Shown here: in pieces, positions 11,153-21,097 of the stretch
Layout of the letters: the number at the start of each line of letters is the position of its first letter
How positions within the stretch are numbered: position 1 is the stretch's first letter
Notes under the pieces: model-generated
Told to the model about the DNA's origin: nothing
Database searches by the model: none
What the model saw: the letters and a program-made list of their open reading frames with translations, nothing else
Position numbers and translations under genes: made by a program
Assembly: GCF_026151205.1 (NCBI RefSeq)
Contig: NC_087077.1
Location: forward strand, 20,085,975 to 20,149,974
From: Bolinopsis microptera
Lineage: Eukaryota; Ctenophora; Tentaculata; Lobata; Bolinopsidae
DNA length: 64,000 nucleotides
Direction: 5' to 3'

Positions 11153-11812
11153 ATGAATCCCAAATACAAATGGATGACTCTGGCTTCTGTAGTCGCCAAT
11201 CCAATCCTCTTATATCTTGCATACAAATTCACATATCCAACATTAAAACCTCAACAAAGTGAACAGTCAGAAGTTCTATTTTTCCCAGACGAAGGTCTCC
11301 AATGTCCCAGACTCAATACCCACAGAGGGTGTCTTGATAAGAAGTGTCGCTTCAAGCATACACCTCAGTCTCTTGCTAGACTAGAAGGTATCCTCAAGTC
11401 AGCTACCACAAGTTGTGATGTCTGTATGTTTGTGATAGCGTCTCAGCAGCTGATTGACATCCTTGTAGAGCTCCACCAGCGTGGCGTCAAGGTCAGATGT
11501 ATTGCTGACAATCAGGATATGGATGGTGTGTTACACGCTCTCAGATCTAATGGAATAGTCGTCAGATTTGATAAGTCAGACTATCTGATGCATCACAAGT
11601 ACGTTGTCATTGACTCAAAATGGGTGCTTACCGGGTCATATAATTTCAGTAGAGGTGGAATGGGTATAAACAGAGAGAACATCGTGAAAGTAAATCATCC
11701 CCACATTGTGGAGGCTTATCTTGACGAGTTTAACGAGATGTGGCAGTTGTACAGCACTTCAAATTTCTCCATTAACTTTAGAAAAGAAATGGTTTACCAA
11801 GGTTCAGGTTGA
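11153..11812 (+). CDS. PLD6: Mitochondrial phospholipase-D-family nuclease, Zucchini/PLD6
   Basis: Single-exon coding region of 219 residues, about the usual length for PLD6. An N-terminal hydrophobic anchor (TLASVVANPILLYLAYKF, ~9-26) would place it in the outer mitochondrial membrane. A CCCH-type zinc element follows (C51, C60, C65, H69 in CPRLNTHRGCLDKKCRFKH). The catalytic HKD motif is H147-x-K149-x4-D154 in HHKYVVID, followed by TGSYNFSRGG. One HKD per chain implies activity as a homodimer, as in the family, which cuts piRNA precursors and has been reported to act on cardiolipin. The ATG lies 5 nt after the acceptor CTTACAG, so a 5'UTR exon or spliced leader must precede it. The HEPN-like gene follows 260 bp downstream on the same strand. 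Confidence 0.93.
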   Translation: MNPKYKWMTLASVVANPILLYLAYKFTYPTLKPQQSEQSEVLFFPDEGLQCPRLNTHRGCLDKKCRFKHTPQSLARLEGILKSATTSCDVCMFVIASQQLIDILVELHQRGVKVRCIADNQDMDGVLHALRSNGIVVRFDKSDYLMHHKYVVIDSKWVLTGSYNFSRGGMGINRENIVKVNHPHIVEAYLDEFNEMWQLYSTSNFSINFRKEMVYQGSG

Positions 11813-12095
11813 GGATTTCAGCTTTGGGACGAGTTTTTATTTGCTTATATTTTATTAATACTTTATTTGTACTTTTATTACCTTATCTGTACTTTTCATT
11901 AAATTGAGTTCATTTTTGATATAACGACCTTTTTCTTTAGACATTATTAGGTATGAATGTCAGTTATGAATATGGAATTTGAGTTAAGTTAAAACTTCAT
12001 TGAACTTTCTTAGCATTTAAATTAAACCTAACATCATCTAATTTTTACTCAATCTAACAATTTAATTTTAGGTAGTGGGGCTGTTTAGTGTTAAC

Positions 12096-12602
12096 ATGGA
12101 AGAAATAAAAAATCATAGTGATGAATTCGACAAGTTAAGTGACATAGAGCTTGTCGTGATCGTAGCCAAACGAATTGATAGATGTCTCGACACGTATTTC
12201 TCACCATGTGATCGACCAAAAAAGGCAATGCTCGGCAGAAAACTCTCAATGTCTACTCTAGATAGAAGGCTCAAAAATATTATCAGTAAAAACATCTTAT
12301 ATCAGCGAAATGATCTTGTTCATACCCCAGAAGTGAATGAATTCTGCACTCCAGAAGCCAGAGCTACATTTGTTAGACTTAGTGAGGAGATATTCAGAGA
12401 GTTCGAACGTTTGGCACAATCTGACGATCATGAGGTTTCTGGAACAGAAACTGATGGCCCGGCAATTGAGCATACTAGATCTGCTGAAAGCCAGCAAAGC
12501 TTAGATATCCTGGAATCACTATCAGAGGAACTCATTAGATGCAGTCCCAGTTTAGTTGAGATTATTTCTGACGATCTCGAGAATTTGTTATGTGATGTGT
12601 AA
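12096..12602 (+). CDS. Small HEPN-like protein next to Zucchini
   Basis: A 168-residue protein, not recognised as a named gene. Residues ~15-115 look helical, and R71-N-D-L-V-H76 (in YQRNDLVHTPEV) fits the Rx4-6H signature of HEPN RNase domains, preceded by a helical block (SDIELVVIVAKRIDRCLDTY) like that of DUF4145-type HEPN proteins. The tail from ~118 is acidic and Ser/Glu-rich. I chose ATG 12096; an in-frame GTG at 12075 is not needed. The exon begins at 12072 right after TTTAATTTTAG, an acceptor only 260 bp beyond the PLD6 stop, which suggests a downstream operon gene or a separate gene with a short upstream exon. RNase activity is inference from one motif. Confidence 0.55.
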   Translation: MEEIKNHSDEFDKLSDIELVVIVAKRIDRCLDTYFSPCDRPKKAMLGRKLSMSTLDRRLKNIISKNILYQRNDLVHTPEVNEFCTPEARATFVRLSEEIFREFERLAQSDDHEVSGTETDGPAIEHTRSAESQQSLDILESLSEELIRCSPSLVEIISDDLENLLCDV

Positions 12603-13204
12603 ACTTTGGATGTTTACTTATAATTACATATAATTACACATAATTACTTATGATTACATATCATTTGCATCAAATGAAGCAGCATTTCGCAATTTACTAC
12701 TTTTTATTAATCATAGTTTTAGTTGAATGATCCGAAATTGACATAGTTTAATACAGAGTTAATTTCTAGTATAATATATTTAACATACAGAGTTCTTTTC
12801 TGCAGTAGAAGTTAGGTACATTTGACTATTATAAGTTATTATTATAATCAACGTTAACGAAAAATATTTTGAATTGTGACTTTGATCAGTGATCAGGTTA
12901 ACTTGGTACTTATAAATAAATTTCTATGATATTTTATGACGATTTGTGAATGGCCTGCTATTGTATTTTGTACATAAGCTATGATAGACATTAGGAACTG
13001 ATTTCACCAAAATTTGCTCCAAAGCTTTAAATATGATATTCATTCTTGGAACATAATGTATTATAGTTGCTTACTCTTTTTGTCGTTACAAAATCATGTC
13101 CGTACAAAAAAATTAAACTCAATTATTTAAAAAAATACAAAAACAAAAATACGCAAATTTTGAAAATCAGCTCTAAAAGTCCTCAAATTTAGCCAGTCCT
13201 CTAT
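12603..13204. other. AT-rich spacer, part of a tandem duplication
   Basis: No gene. Bases ~12855-13120 are similar to ~14785-14975 (shared TTTCTATGATATTTTATG and GATATTCATTCT), so this marks one edge of the duplication that produced the two Gag-derived copies to the right. Confidence 0.5.
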
Positions 13205-14696
13205 TCAAGTATTTGGGTTCTTGTCCTTCAATATACAGAACCTGGGAACGTGTCCCTTTGTCTCACAATGTAAACAAGGCACTGCTGGGTCAGGGACAGT
13301 TTCCAAACTCGTTCTATCATACAAATCTTCCAGCTTGTATGGTTTGTTTATTTCTCCTTTCTGAAATACGTCTTGTAAGGACAGTAAACGTTACCGTTAA
13401 CTGGCCATGAACTTGCTAAGCTGCTTTAACATTGAGTCCAAGTTTTCTGGGTATTTTACGAAATATAATTTTAACAAACTTTTAATAACAGAATAACTCC
13501 CTTAACATTACCGTGGGTTCAAGTGAGTGCTTGTTAGGGAATGTTTGATACAGTTCACTCTTTCCAGGCTTGTCAAACCGTAAGTCCTTTGCAGGCATTT
13601 TCTTCCTCATGTCCTCAGCTATTTCAAGTATCTTACTTATCGTCACTTTAGACTCAAAAGCTAGTCGGTTTTTTAGGTTCCCCCAGGGACATTTCTCCAT
13701 GAACTGTTCAACTACAGCATCTTCTGCACTGAAAAAACAGATTACATGACGTATTAGTGACGTATTAGTGACGTATTGGTTGTTGGGTTTAATACATGAA
13801 CTACGCTTTATCGACATTTTAGGATATTCGTTAAAGACATTTCTATTATATATAAATGATAATATTTCTATTTTTCCTTTTTCCTTACCTGTATCCATTA
13901 TCGTACCCACAATATATAGCATGCTCCCTCAGTATGTTAAGGAAGGCTGCATGGGACTCGCCCATTTTAGGCTGGACGGCTCTGAATTTCATTCTTTCTA
14001 CCACCATATTCGAGTTTGGAACGAAGTTGTCTACTAAAATCTTCTTTGTCTCTTCATACACATCTACTGTCCCTTTTCTGTGCTTGTCTCGTAGTTTTCT
14101 TGCCTCATCTCGTTTTATCTGTTCCTCTTCGCCTCTGGGATGACAGCTTTCAGAATTCAGATAGAACAAGGTTATTTAGAAGATTAAATCCGGTTGTACA
14201 ATGTTTTATTCAAAAAAACAATCATTGCCGTTTTTCATTCAATGAACATAACTAGATAAACATATGCTTGCCATTCTAAGCTTTGTGTTTATTTATACTT
14301 ACATAAAGACAGGGTATTCGTCTTCCTCCAGCTCCGCCAGTTTCTTAGTTCTTGCTATCTCATTCAGAAAAGGTCCCCCATGTGTTATTAGAATTGAGTA
14401 CTTTTTCTTAGGGTCAGATATCTGATTAGACTTCAAATACGATTCTGAAGTTTATAAAACGTTTAGTTACATAACTACTGCATAATCTGCTGCAAGGTTA
14501 GTTAAAATATCTTCTCTATCATTTATTGTACACACTATTGCTTTTGTATAACACAACCAAAGTACAAACCTAGATCACGAAGCCATGATTGGAATTGCTC
14601 TAAAGAAGCGCGCTGCTGTAATGTCGGTACAATTCCATCTCCATCTTGTAGTTCCTCCACTGGAGCCTCGTCTGGGACCACTTCCTCCGTTGCCAT
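13205..14696 (-). mobile_element. Gag-derived copy A, Ty3/gypsy-type, intron-split
   Basis: A fossil or domesticated Gag of the LTR-retroelement kind. Parts, 5' to 3' on the minus strand: an acidic start (~14572-14696), a middle block (~14303-14456, KKYSILITHGGPFLNEIART), two Gag-helical blocks (~13886-14160 and ~13485-13735; ILVDNFVPNSN, then VEQFMEKCPW and TISKILEIAEDM), and a zinc-knuckle block (~13205-13420). The blocks are separated by intron-like gaps with GT and AG ends at several edges, which is unusual for a live element and would suit host exaptation. It looks older and more decayed than copy B, and I see no LTRs, protease or polymerase. Confidence 0.55.
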
Positions 14697-15423
14697 GTCA
14701 ACACATGTTTCATTGGCAACTTCTTGTACTTAACATCTTACTTAGTAACATCATATTTAAGCTAAGGGAATAGAGCTGATGTTAATGAGAAATATCCTGG
14801 ATTGTGACTCTGATCAGTATAGTACTTTTAAATCAAATTTCTATGATATTTTATGCCAAATTCAAAGCTTTGAATTTGATATTCATTCTCTGAACATTGT
14901 GATTGATGTATTGTAGTCGTTTACTTTTTGTGTCGGCACAATATCATGCCCGACCTCGGTACAGAATGAAATTAAATGTATTTGACTAAATTATTTCCAA
15001 AAAATGTGATTTGAAAATTCTCAAAGTCATCTAGTCATATGGTGATGACGTCACTAGATGACGTCATCTAGTCCAGCGTCCTCTGGTTCAGAGTCCTCTA
15101 ATAAATTATTTGGGTGCTTGTCCTTCAATATACAGAACTGGGGAACATGTCCCTTTGTCTCACAATGTAAACAAGGCACTTCCGGATCAGGGACAGTCTC
15201 CACACTGTTTTTATCATAGAAATCTTCCAGCTTGTATGGCTTGTATATGTTTCCTTTCTGAAAATATGCTTTGTCAGTACAGTTATTAACTGTTCCATGA
15301 CCTGCTTTTACAGGTTCTTCGAGTATTTTAGGAAACATAATTTAGTTTTTCTAACAAACTTTTAATAAAAGAATAAAGGATATTGTAGCCTCATGACCCC
15401 TCCCTTATCGTTGAATGGGGATT

Positions 15424-15445
15424 GGGGGGGGGGGGGGGGGGGGGG
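15424..15445 (+). repeat. Poly-G run
   Basis: About 20 consecutive G between two parts of Gag-derived copy B. Similar runs occur at 22620-22730, 47608-47632 (as C) and 60977-60990. Confidence 0.9.
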
Positions 15446-15989
15446 CGGTCCCCTCCCTTAACGTTACCGTTCGTTCTAGTGAGTGGGTGATGGGAAATGC
15501 TTGCAGTTCACTCTCTCCAGGCATCTGAAACCGCAGATCCTCTCCAGGGGGCATTCTCCTGCTCATATCGTCTGCTATTTCTAGTATCTTACTTATCGTC
15601 AACTTAGACTCAAAAGCAAGTCGGGTTTTTAGGTTACACCAAATACATTTCTCCATGAACTGCTCCACTATTGCATCTTCTGAACTGAAGAAACAGATTA
15701 CATGACATATTAGTGACGTATTAGTGACGTATTGGTGGTCACGTATTAATGACGTATTAGTTGCTGCTCCACTATAGCATCTTCTGAACTGAACAATCAA
15801 CAGTAACAGTATAGGTACTTTATATATTAACTAGAAAACCCGTGGTCACATGAAGGATCAAGAAGCTAATAGTATTCAAGTTAAAAGCAAGTTTTTAACA
15901 ATCCCAACCGAAGATACAGCCGATCAATATGTAAAACAGTCGACACAATATATATTGTGACAACAAAACCGATCATAATGTCGTTGCAA

Positions 15990-16092
15990 GAATCATTGCA
16001 CGTGCACACTGCACATTGCACGTGCACACTGCACATTGCACGTGCACACTGCACACTGTACGTGCACACTGCACATTGCACGTGCACATGCG
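15990..16092 (+). repeat. 20-bp microsatellite carrying GCACGTGC
   Basis: Five tandem units built on ATTGCACGTGCACACTGCAC, each with the palindrome GCACGTGCAC and thus an E-box core CACGTG. Confidence 0.9.
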
Positions 16093-16834
16093 TGCTCTCA
16101 ATATACCTGTATCCATTATCGTACCCACAAAACATTGAATTCTCAATCAGTCTGTTAAGGAAGGCTTCATCTGACTCGCCTATTCTCGGCTCGGTTGCTA
16201 GGAATTTCATCCTCTCTACGATTTCATTCGAGTTTGGAACGAAGTTGTCTACTAAAATCTTCTTTGTGTCTTCATAGACATCTACTGTCCCTTTTCTGTG
16301 CTTGTCTCGTAGTTTTCTTGCCTCATCTCGTTTTATCTGTTCCTCTTCGCCTCTGGGATGACAGCTTTCAGAATTCAGAAAGGTATATTTCAGGCCATTT
16401 TGAGGATTTTTATTCAAAAATACAATTACGGTTATTTTTCATTCAATGGAAAACATATACTCGCCTCTCTAACAACACACATTAATTGTAAGCTCTGTTT
16501 ATTTGTACTAACTTGTAGATAGGGTATTCCCCTCTCTCCGCCAGTTTCTTAGTTCTTGCTATCTCATTTAGGAAGGGGCCTCCATGTATCATTAGAATGG
16601 AGTACTTTTTCTCAGGTTCGTATACCTGATTACACTTGAAATACGATTCTGAAGTTTATAAAACGTTAAGTAAAATAACTGCTGCAAGGTTAGTTCTGCG
16701 TTTCTTTATTATTTATTGTTTTTTTTTATCTAGACACTTATTTTACTTCGGAGTATTCCAACAGCCATATTGTTACACAAGTGCAACCAGCCAATTACAG
16801 GAAGTTGAAGGATTTGTTTTTAGCCAGTGACGGA

Positions 16835-17085
16835 CGACGGTTAAGGTAGTGTGTACCATACTTTCTTCGCCCGAGACTTTGCTGCAATGTGCAGCTCCTC
16901 ATTTAACCCTCACACCCGATTTCTCGAGTATTCGGCTGAGTAGACCGGGGGGCTGCATAGACCACTCACGATCCTTAGCTGAATGTCAACGACACTCACC
17001 CCACGACCAGGCAGGCAGTGGGATTTGAACCTGCAACCTCACGATTGCAAAGCTGGCTAACCAACTGCGCTACCTTGACGTACAC
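16835..17085 (-). mobile_element. tRNA-derived SINE
   Basis: On the minus strand the head contains GGTAGCGCAGTTGGTTAG (RNA polymerase III A box) and GGTTCAAATCC (B box) with tRNA spacing (~17021-17080). A non-tRNA body follows, rich in CCCCCCGGTCTACTCAGCC. It lies in a gap of Gag-derived copy B. The left end is approximate and I could not assign a clean target duplication. Confidence 0.75.
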
Positions 17086-17092
17086 ACTATTG

Positions 17093-17214
17093 TTGTATAA
17101 TAAAACTAAAGTACAAACCTAGATCACGAAGCCAAGATTGGAACACACTATTGTTATTGTATAATAAAACTAAAGTACAAACCTAGATCACGAAGCCAAG
17201 ATTGGAACTGCTCG
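17093..17214 (-). repeat. ~60-bp tandem duplication across the exon-1 splice donor of copy B
   Basis: The stretch from CACACTATTGTT through GATCACGAAGCCAAGATTGG occurs twice in a row. It includes the donor-side edge of the first coding block of Gag-derived copy B, so two donor sites now stand in tandem. Confidence 0.8.
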
Positions 17215-17322
17215 AAAGAAGCCCGCTTCCGCAATTCCGGTACAATTCCATCTCCGTCTTGTAGTTTGAACTGTTCTTCTAGTTCTGGAGTATCTTCTGG
17301 GAATACCTCCTCCGTTGCCATG

Positions 17323-17876
17323 TCAACACATATTTCATTGGCAACGTCTTGAACTTAACATCTTACTCGGTAACACCACATTCAAGCTGTGGGAATATAA
17401 AGCTGATGTATTGAAGAGTGTTGTAACACTAATACAACACTACGACACTCCATCACTACTAGTGTCGAATAAATATCTGATTCAAGAAACCATCTCCTAC
17501 AAAACAGAACTTTACTACATGTGTTCTACTACAGAACAAGCTGAAAACACGCTGAGTAAACGAGCTGTAAAGCTGCACTCACGAAAGCAATAAGTTCTTT
17601 TAACCACTCATTTGCCAGAAATGGAGAGCTGTATTTGGTATACAGGTCACGTGACCAGGAAACTGATCCCCTTATATGGGCATCACGTGGCCACTGCACT
17701 CCTTATATGGGCATCACGTGGGGGCATCACGTGGGGATATACCCTGTCTGGATCAACTTTATGGTTAAACTCTAAATTACTTCAACTAATCTCTGCTATA
17801 CATCCCATATACTATATATAGCCATGTTACTTACAGTCTACTGCTTGGTAATCACTAATCAGGTAGCTAATTGTAA
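17323..17876. other. Non-coding spacer with E-box/CArG composite motifs
   Basis: CCTTATATGGGCATCACGTG occurs at ~17670 and 17701, followed by a partial GGGCATCACGTG copy. This is the reverse complement of the dispersed motif found in ATG16L1 introns and elsewhere. No gene recognised. Confidence 0.6.
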
Positions 17877-17985
17877 GCTTATTAAGCTTGGGGGGGGTGT
17901 AACCCAAAAAAACCCAACTCCTACCCAAGAAAAGGTAATACTGGGATTGGGTTTTTTTGGGTTTTTTTGGGTTTTTTAAACAAAA
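17877..17985 (+). repeat. Small AACCCAAAAAAACCCA repeat, left copy
   Basis: Carries AACCCAAAAAAACCCAACTC ... GGTAATACTGGGATTGGG, then runs of TTTTTTTGGG. A near-identical direct copy lies at ~20933-21010. The A-rich start and T-rich end are near reverse complements, as in a very short MITE. An AAGCTTGGGGGGGG segment is fused to its left end here but, inverted, to the right end of the other copy. Confidence 0.7.
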
Positions 17986-18289
17986 TTCTAGCCATTTCAT
18001 TAATTGTATTGAATGTGAATTATTTCCCACTGAGTCTTACCTACGTGTTGTTCTCATGTCTTAACTTAATAGATAGTTTACATAGTATATAAGTGTGTTT
18101 ATATTGATAGTATGTTATCACGATAGCAAACAGGATGTCTCGTTCATCGAGATATAATCCATATATGAATGCACAAAGTGGAAATGTGCCAAACGTGGCA
18201 AATGTGTTCTCCTGTCATGAAAGGAGGCTATGACGAAGGTCAAGGGTAAGTCAAAGCACATGACTTAAATTACTTGACTTAAGGCGGCT

Positions 18290-19510
18290 TCAGAGTCCGA
18301 GTCTCGATGATGTGTCTCCAAAGCTTTCTGTCCGCCATAAGCTCCTTAATCTCCCCAGTGTTCTTAATCCAGTGTCACTTATTAGGTTATCGACGAAGGT
18401 GAGCGGTGGTCTACCCCTCCCTAGGTTCCCAAAGGAGAAGTTGGTGTGCTGCCAGGTCATCATGTCGCTGGATGTGCCCAGCCAACCTCATTCTTCTGGC
18501 CTGTATCTTCGAAATAACTCTTGGGAGTGATCCAAAGACCTCCTTGTTGGTGCGATGTCCTCTCCAGTCCACGTTTAGGGCCATCCGAAGCATTCTACTG
18601 TAACATCCGTCTATTCTTTTCTTCAAAGATTCTGTTATTGTCCACGTTTTCGTTCCATACAGGAAGATTGATTCAACCGTAACTTGAACAGACGGATCTT
18701 TAAATCTCGGCGCAAATTGGACCTCCATATAGCCTACATTTTGTGGTAGGCAGCCCATGCCTGGGCCTTGCGTAACCTAAAGTCGTGCTCCGTTGTACTA
18801 AAGTCCTCAACTTCTTCTAAGGCATGTCCGTCCTTAGAAATTATTGTGTGTGGCTCCTCTCCTACTAAATTAACTGTAAGATGCTTGGTTTTAGACAAAA
18901 AAGATTTCATGCCTCCTCATCAGATGAGGCTTCTGTAGGACTGTAGCATGTGATGACAGTGAGCCTGGGCTTTCCATTAAGAGACATGGTGAGGATCCTT
19001 GCGCTGTAAGATTTTATAATTTTATAAGACTTATAGCCTCATATGCGCTGCTGTCCTCGTCAAGATGATTCCTACTCTCCCATTAGAAGCGCCAGCTGCG
19101 TTTCTCCACGCAGATGATATCACTGGATGAATCCCTTTGTTCATCTTTTCTATTCTGGTATTCTCAGCAATCAGCATGCACTACCCGATGTTCGATTCTT
19201 GCAGGCCAAGGATGTGCAGCTTGCTTCGAGAAAATAGTTCTGCAAGTTCGATGCGTTTGTGCTGTTCTCTGGCTGTTCTTAATCTTATGTTAAATGTGCT
19301 AACCTTAGCAGTCCTTTTACATGATACAAATACAATACAATTGATGTTCATATTTTTTTGATGTTTTCTTGTTTGACTTTCTGTAGAAATAGGTTGTCGT
19401 GATGTGGAGACCGAGTCATCAGCTTCTGTAATAGCAGCGTAATTACCCCGGCAACCACTTCCACTAGAAAAATAAGGGGCTTTAACCCTTAAGCTGTTGA
19501 TTAACTTCAT
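18290..19510 (-). mobile_element. Internally deleted RTE-like LINE: endonuclease start joined to RT end
   Basis: Reading right to left: an AP-endonuclease N-terminus (STFNIRLRTA ... LHILGLQESNIG, ~19181-19310), ISSAWRNAAGASNGRVGIIL (~19036-19130) and RLTVITCYSPTEASSDEE (~18900-18990). The sequence then jumps to the RT C-terminus (VESIFLYGTKTWTITE, CYSRMLRMALNVDW, RMRLAGHIQRHDD, ~18420-18700). The catalytic RT core is absent, and frame breaks lie between blocks. The blocks resemble RTE-type LINEs common in marine invertebrates. A dead copy. Confidence 0.8.
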
Positions 19511-20860
19511 CTTGACTTTTCAGTTGGCTCACAATCCTGTGCAGTCCCCTGACCCCTGCACATTGGCAGTGGATTGTGTTCTTAACTCTTGCGCCACTAA
19601 AAGGTTAAGGGCATCCGCTTGAACAATAGCCATATTTAACTCTCACCATAATATCTTGGGTATCTTGAGCATGTAATTGCACGAACATAATATGCTATAC
19701 AAGACAAATGTGACACTTCCTTTTTCTACCCAACAGCATCAGTTGTAATCCTTACCCAATCGTCACCTGCTCCAGTGTGGGACTTTCCGATTTTATCCCA
19801 AAGCATAAGGAGGTTAGAGTGAGAACAGAGCTACACTTTAGCGGGGACTAACCCTTCCCCTGACTACCTCGTTAGCCGGTACCCCGGGCATAGGGAGCCG
19901 TATCCTGACCACCAGAGTGTGGTCCAGTCTAGCTGGGTCAATGGTCATAGTAGACTAGGTTGAACAGGGTAACAGCCAACACCTCTTTAGCTACTGTGCA
20001 ATCCACAGTAAAGATTTACGAGTCTCAAAGCCTCTTGTAGACCAAGAGTTAAGGAGTCAATAGATCAAATTATTGAACTACCGGGGCTCAATGTCTCCCG
20101 TCGATCGTCCTGCCTTTAGCCTGGACCCCCTGTCCAGTATCCAGTCTTCAGCACGCAGAGGTAGTGGCTTTCATCATGCTGTCCGATGAGTGTCTGGAAG
20201 AGGGCACCAGCAGGATACCCCTTTTCAAAGTTCTGGGAGCCTCACATCAGACCAGGGCTTCCACCCAGCTTCTATCCAGCGGTGACGCCTTGGGCCACCT
20301 AAGCTTCACACAACCATTGAAAGACCACCTGCCTACTTGTAAAGTGGAGGATATTGACTCATCAGAGGAATGGGCGAAAATAGTAACTGTGTATTGTGAT
20401 GCTCTGCATCATGATACGGCTGTTGAGGTTTGCCTCAATGGAGGGCGAGATCGAATGCCATCCCAGTCAAGATTTTAGCGACTCCAGGGCCATAAACAAG
20501 CGAAGATATCACTCAATATCACATGCGATCATGCAGCTGATGGTAACTGCAAGATTCTTTCAGTTGGAGATAGAGCATGGTTTCTCGTTAAGCGGATGAT
20601 CAGGAAAACGGAAACAGAGATCGTGAAGGTGAGAAGAAAGGCTTTATTCCTCTCGTACCGGTTGCGGTCAGGGTTGGGGTCATCAGTGAGTTGCGTCCCT
20701 ACTAACTCAATTTGCCATGGCCATCGAAGTGAGCATTACATATGGCTGATATCATATCTGGATGGCCAACTTCTTCTGAGCACATCAGTGAATAAAATAC
20801 TGCTTTTGGGTGATATTTAAGCGATTATATCTATTGTGATGTTGTAGTGATGAACCACAA
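19511..20860. other. Moderately GC-rich stretch of unknown nature, perhaps LINE 5' region
   Basis: No gene recognised. It lies directly upstream, on the minus strand, of the LINE endonuclease start, and its composition differs from the AT-rich surroundings. That makes a long LINE 5' untranslated region the simplest reading. It contains small chance frames on both strands and nothing I recognise as rRNA. Confidence 0.35.
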
Positions 20861-20924
20861 CAGTGATGTTGTACTAATAATTGTTTTGCTAGGTGCCTAC
20901 ATGATTTTATTTCCTTCAAATGAA

Positions 20925-21028
20925 AAATTTGTAAAAAACCCAAAAAAACCCAACTCCTACCCTGAAAAAGGTAATACTGGGATTGGGTTTTTTTGGGTTT
21001 TTTTGGGTTACACCCCCCCCAAGCTTGT
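20925..21028 (+). repeat. Small AACCCAAAAAAACCCA repeat, right copy
   Basis: Direct copy of the core at ~17895-17975, ending here in GGGTTACACCCCCCCCAAGCTT, the inverse of the segment at 17877-17896. The two copies bracket 3 kb that contains the LINE remnant. Confidence 0.7.
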
Positions 21029-21097
21029 GTTTATACACTTAAACGCAATAAATAAGGGACATTATGATAATTACTAATTATATATCCTGCTAGGATC

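Larger units (their letters stand above)
15054..17322 (-). mobile_element. Gag-derived copy B, Ty3/gypsy-type, intron-split
   Basis: Tandem sister of copy A with the same parts in the same order: acidic start (~17200-17322), middle block (~16515-16650), Gag-helical blocks (~16100-16375 and ~15470-15690), and a terminal block (15054-15285) with a CX2CX4HX4C knuckle (CLHCETKGHVPQFC). The first gap holds a SINE, another a 20-bp microsatellite and a third a poly-G run. Some blocks still read cleanly and some do not, so whether it is a working host gene is open. No LTRs or pol are visible, so both copies probably descend from an ancient captured Gag. Confidence 0.55.

Noticed and set aside
17010-17083. 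A functional tRNA gene on the minus strand
   Set aside because: A and B boxes are present, but a paired acceptor stem is not evident and a SINE body follows; a tRNA-derived SINE explains it better.
19511-20860. Ribosomal RNA or another structured RNA in the GC-richer stretch
   Set aside because: No rRNA core sequence was recognised, and its position fits LINE 5' sequence better.
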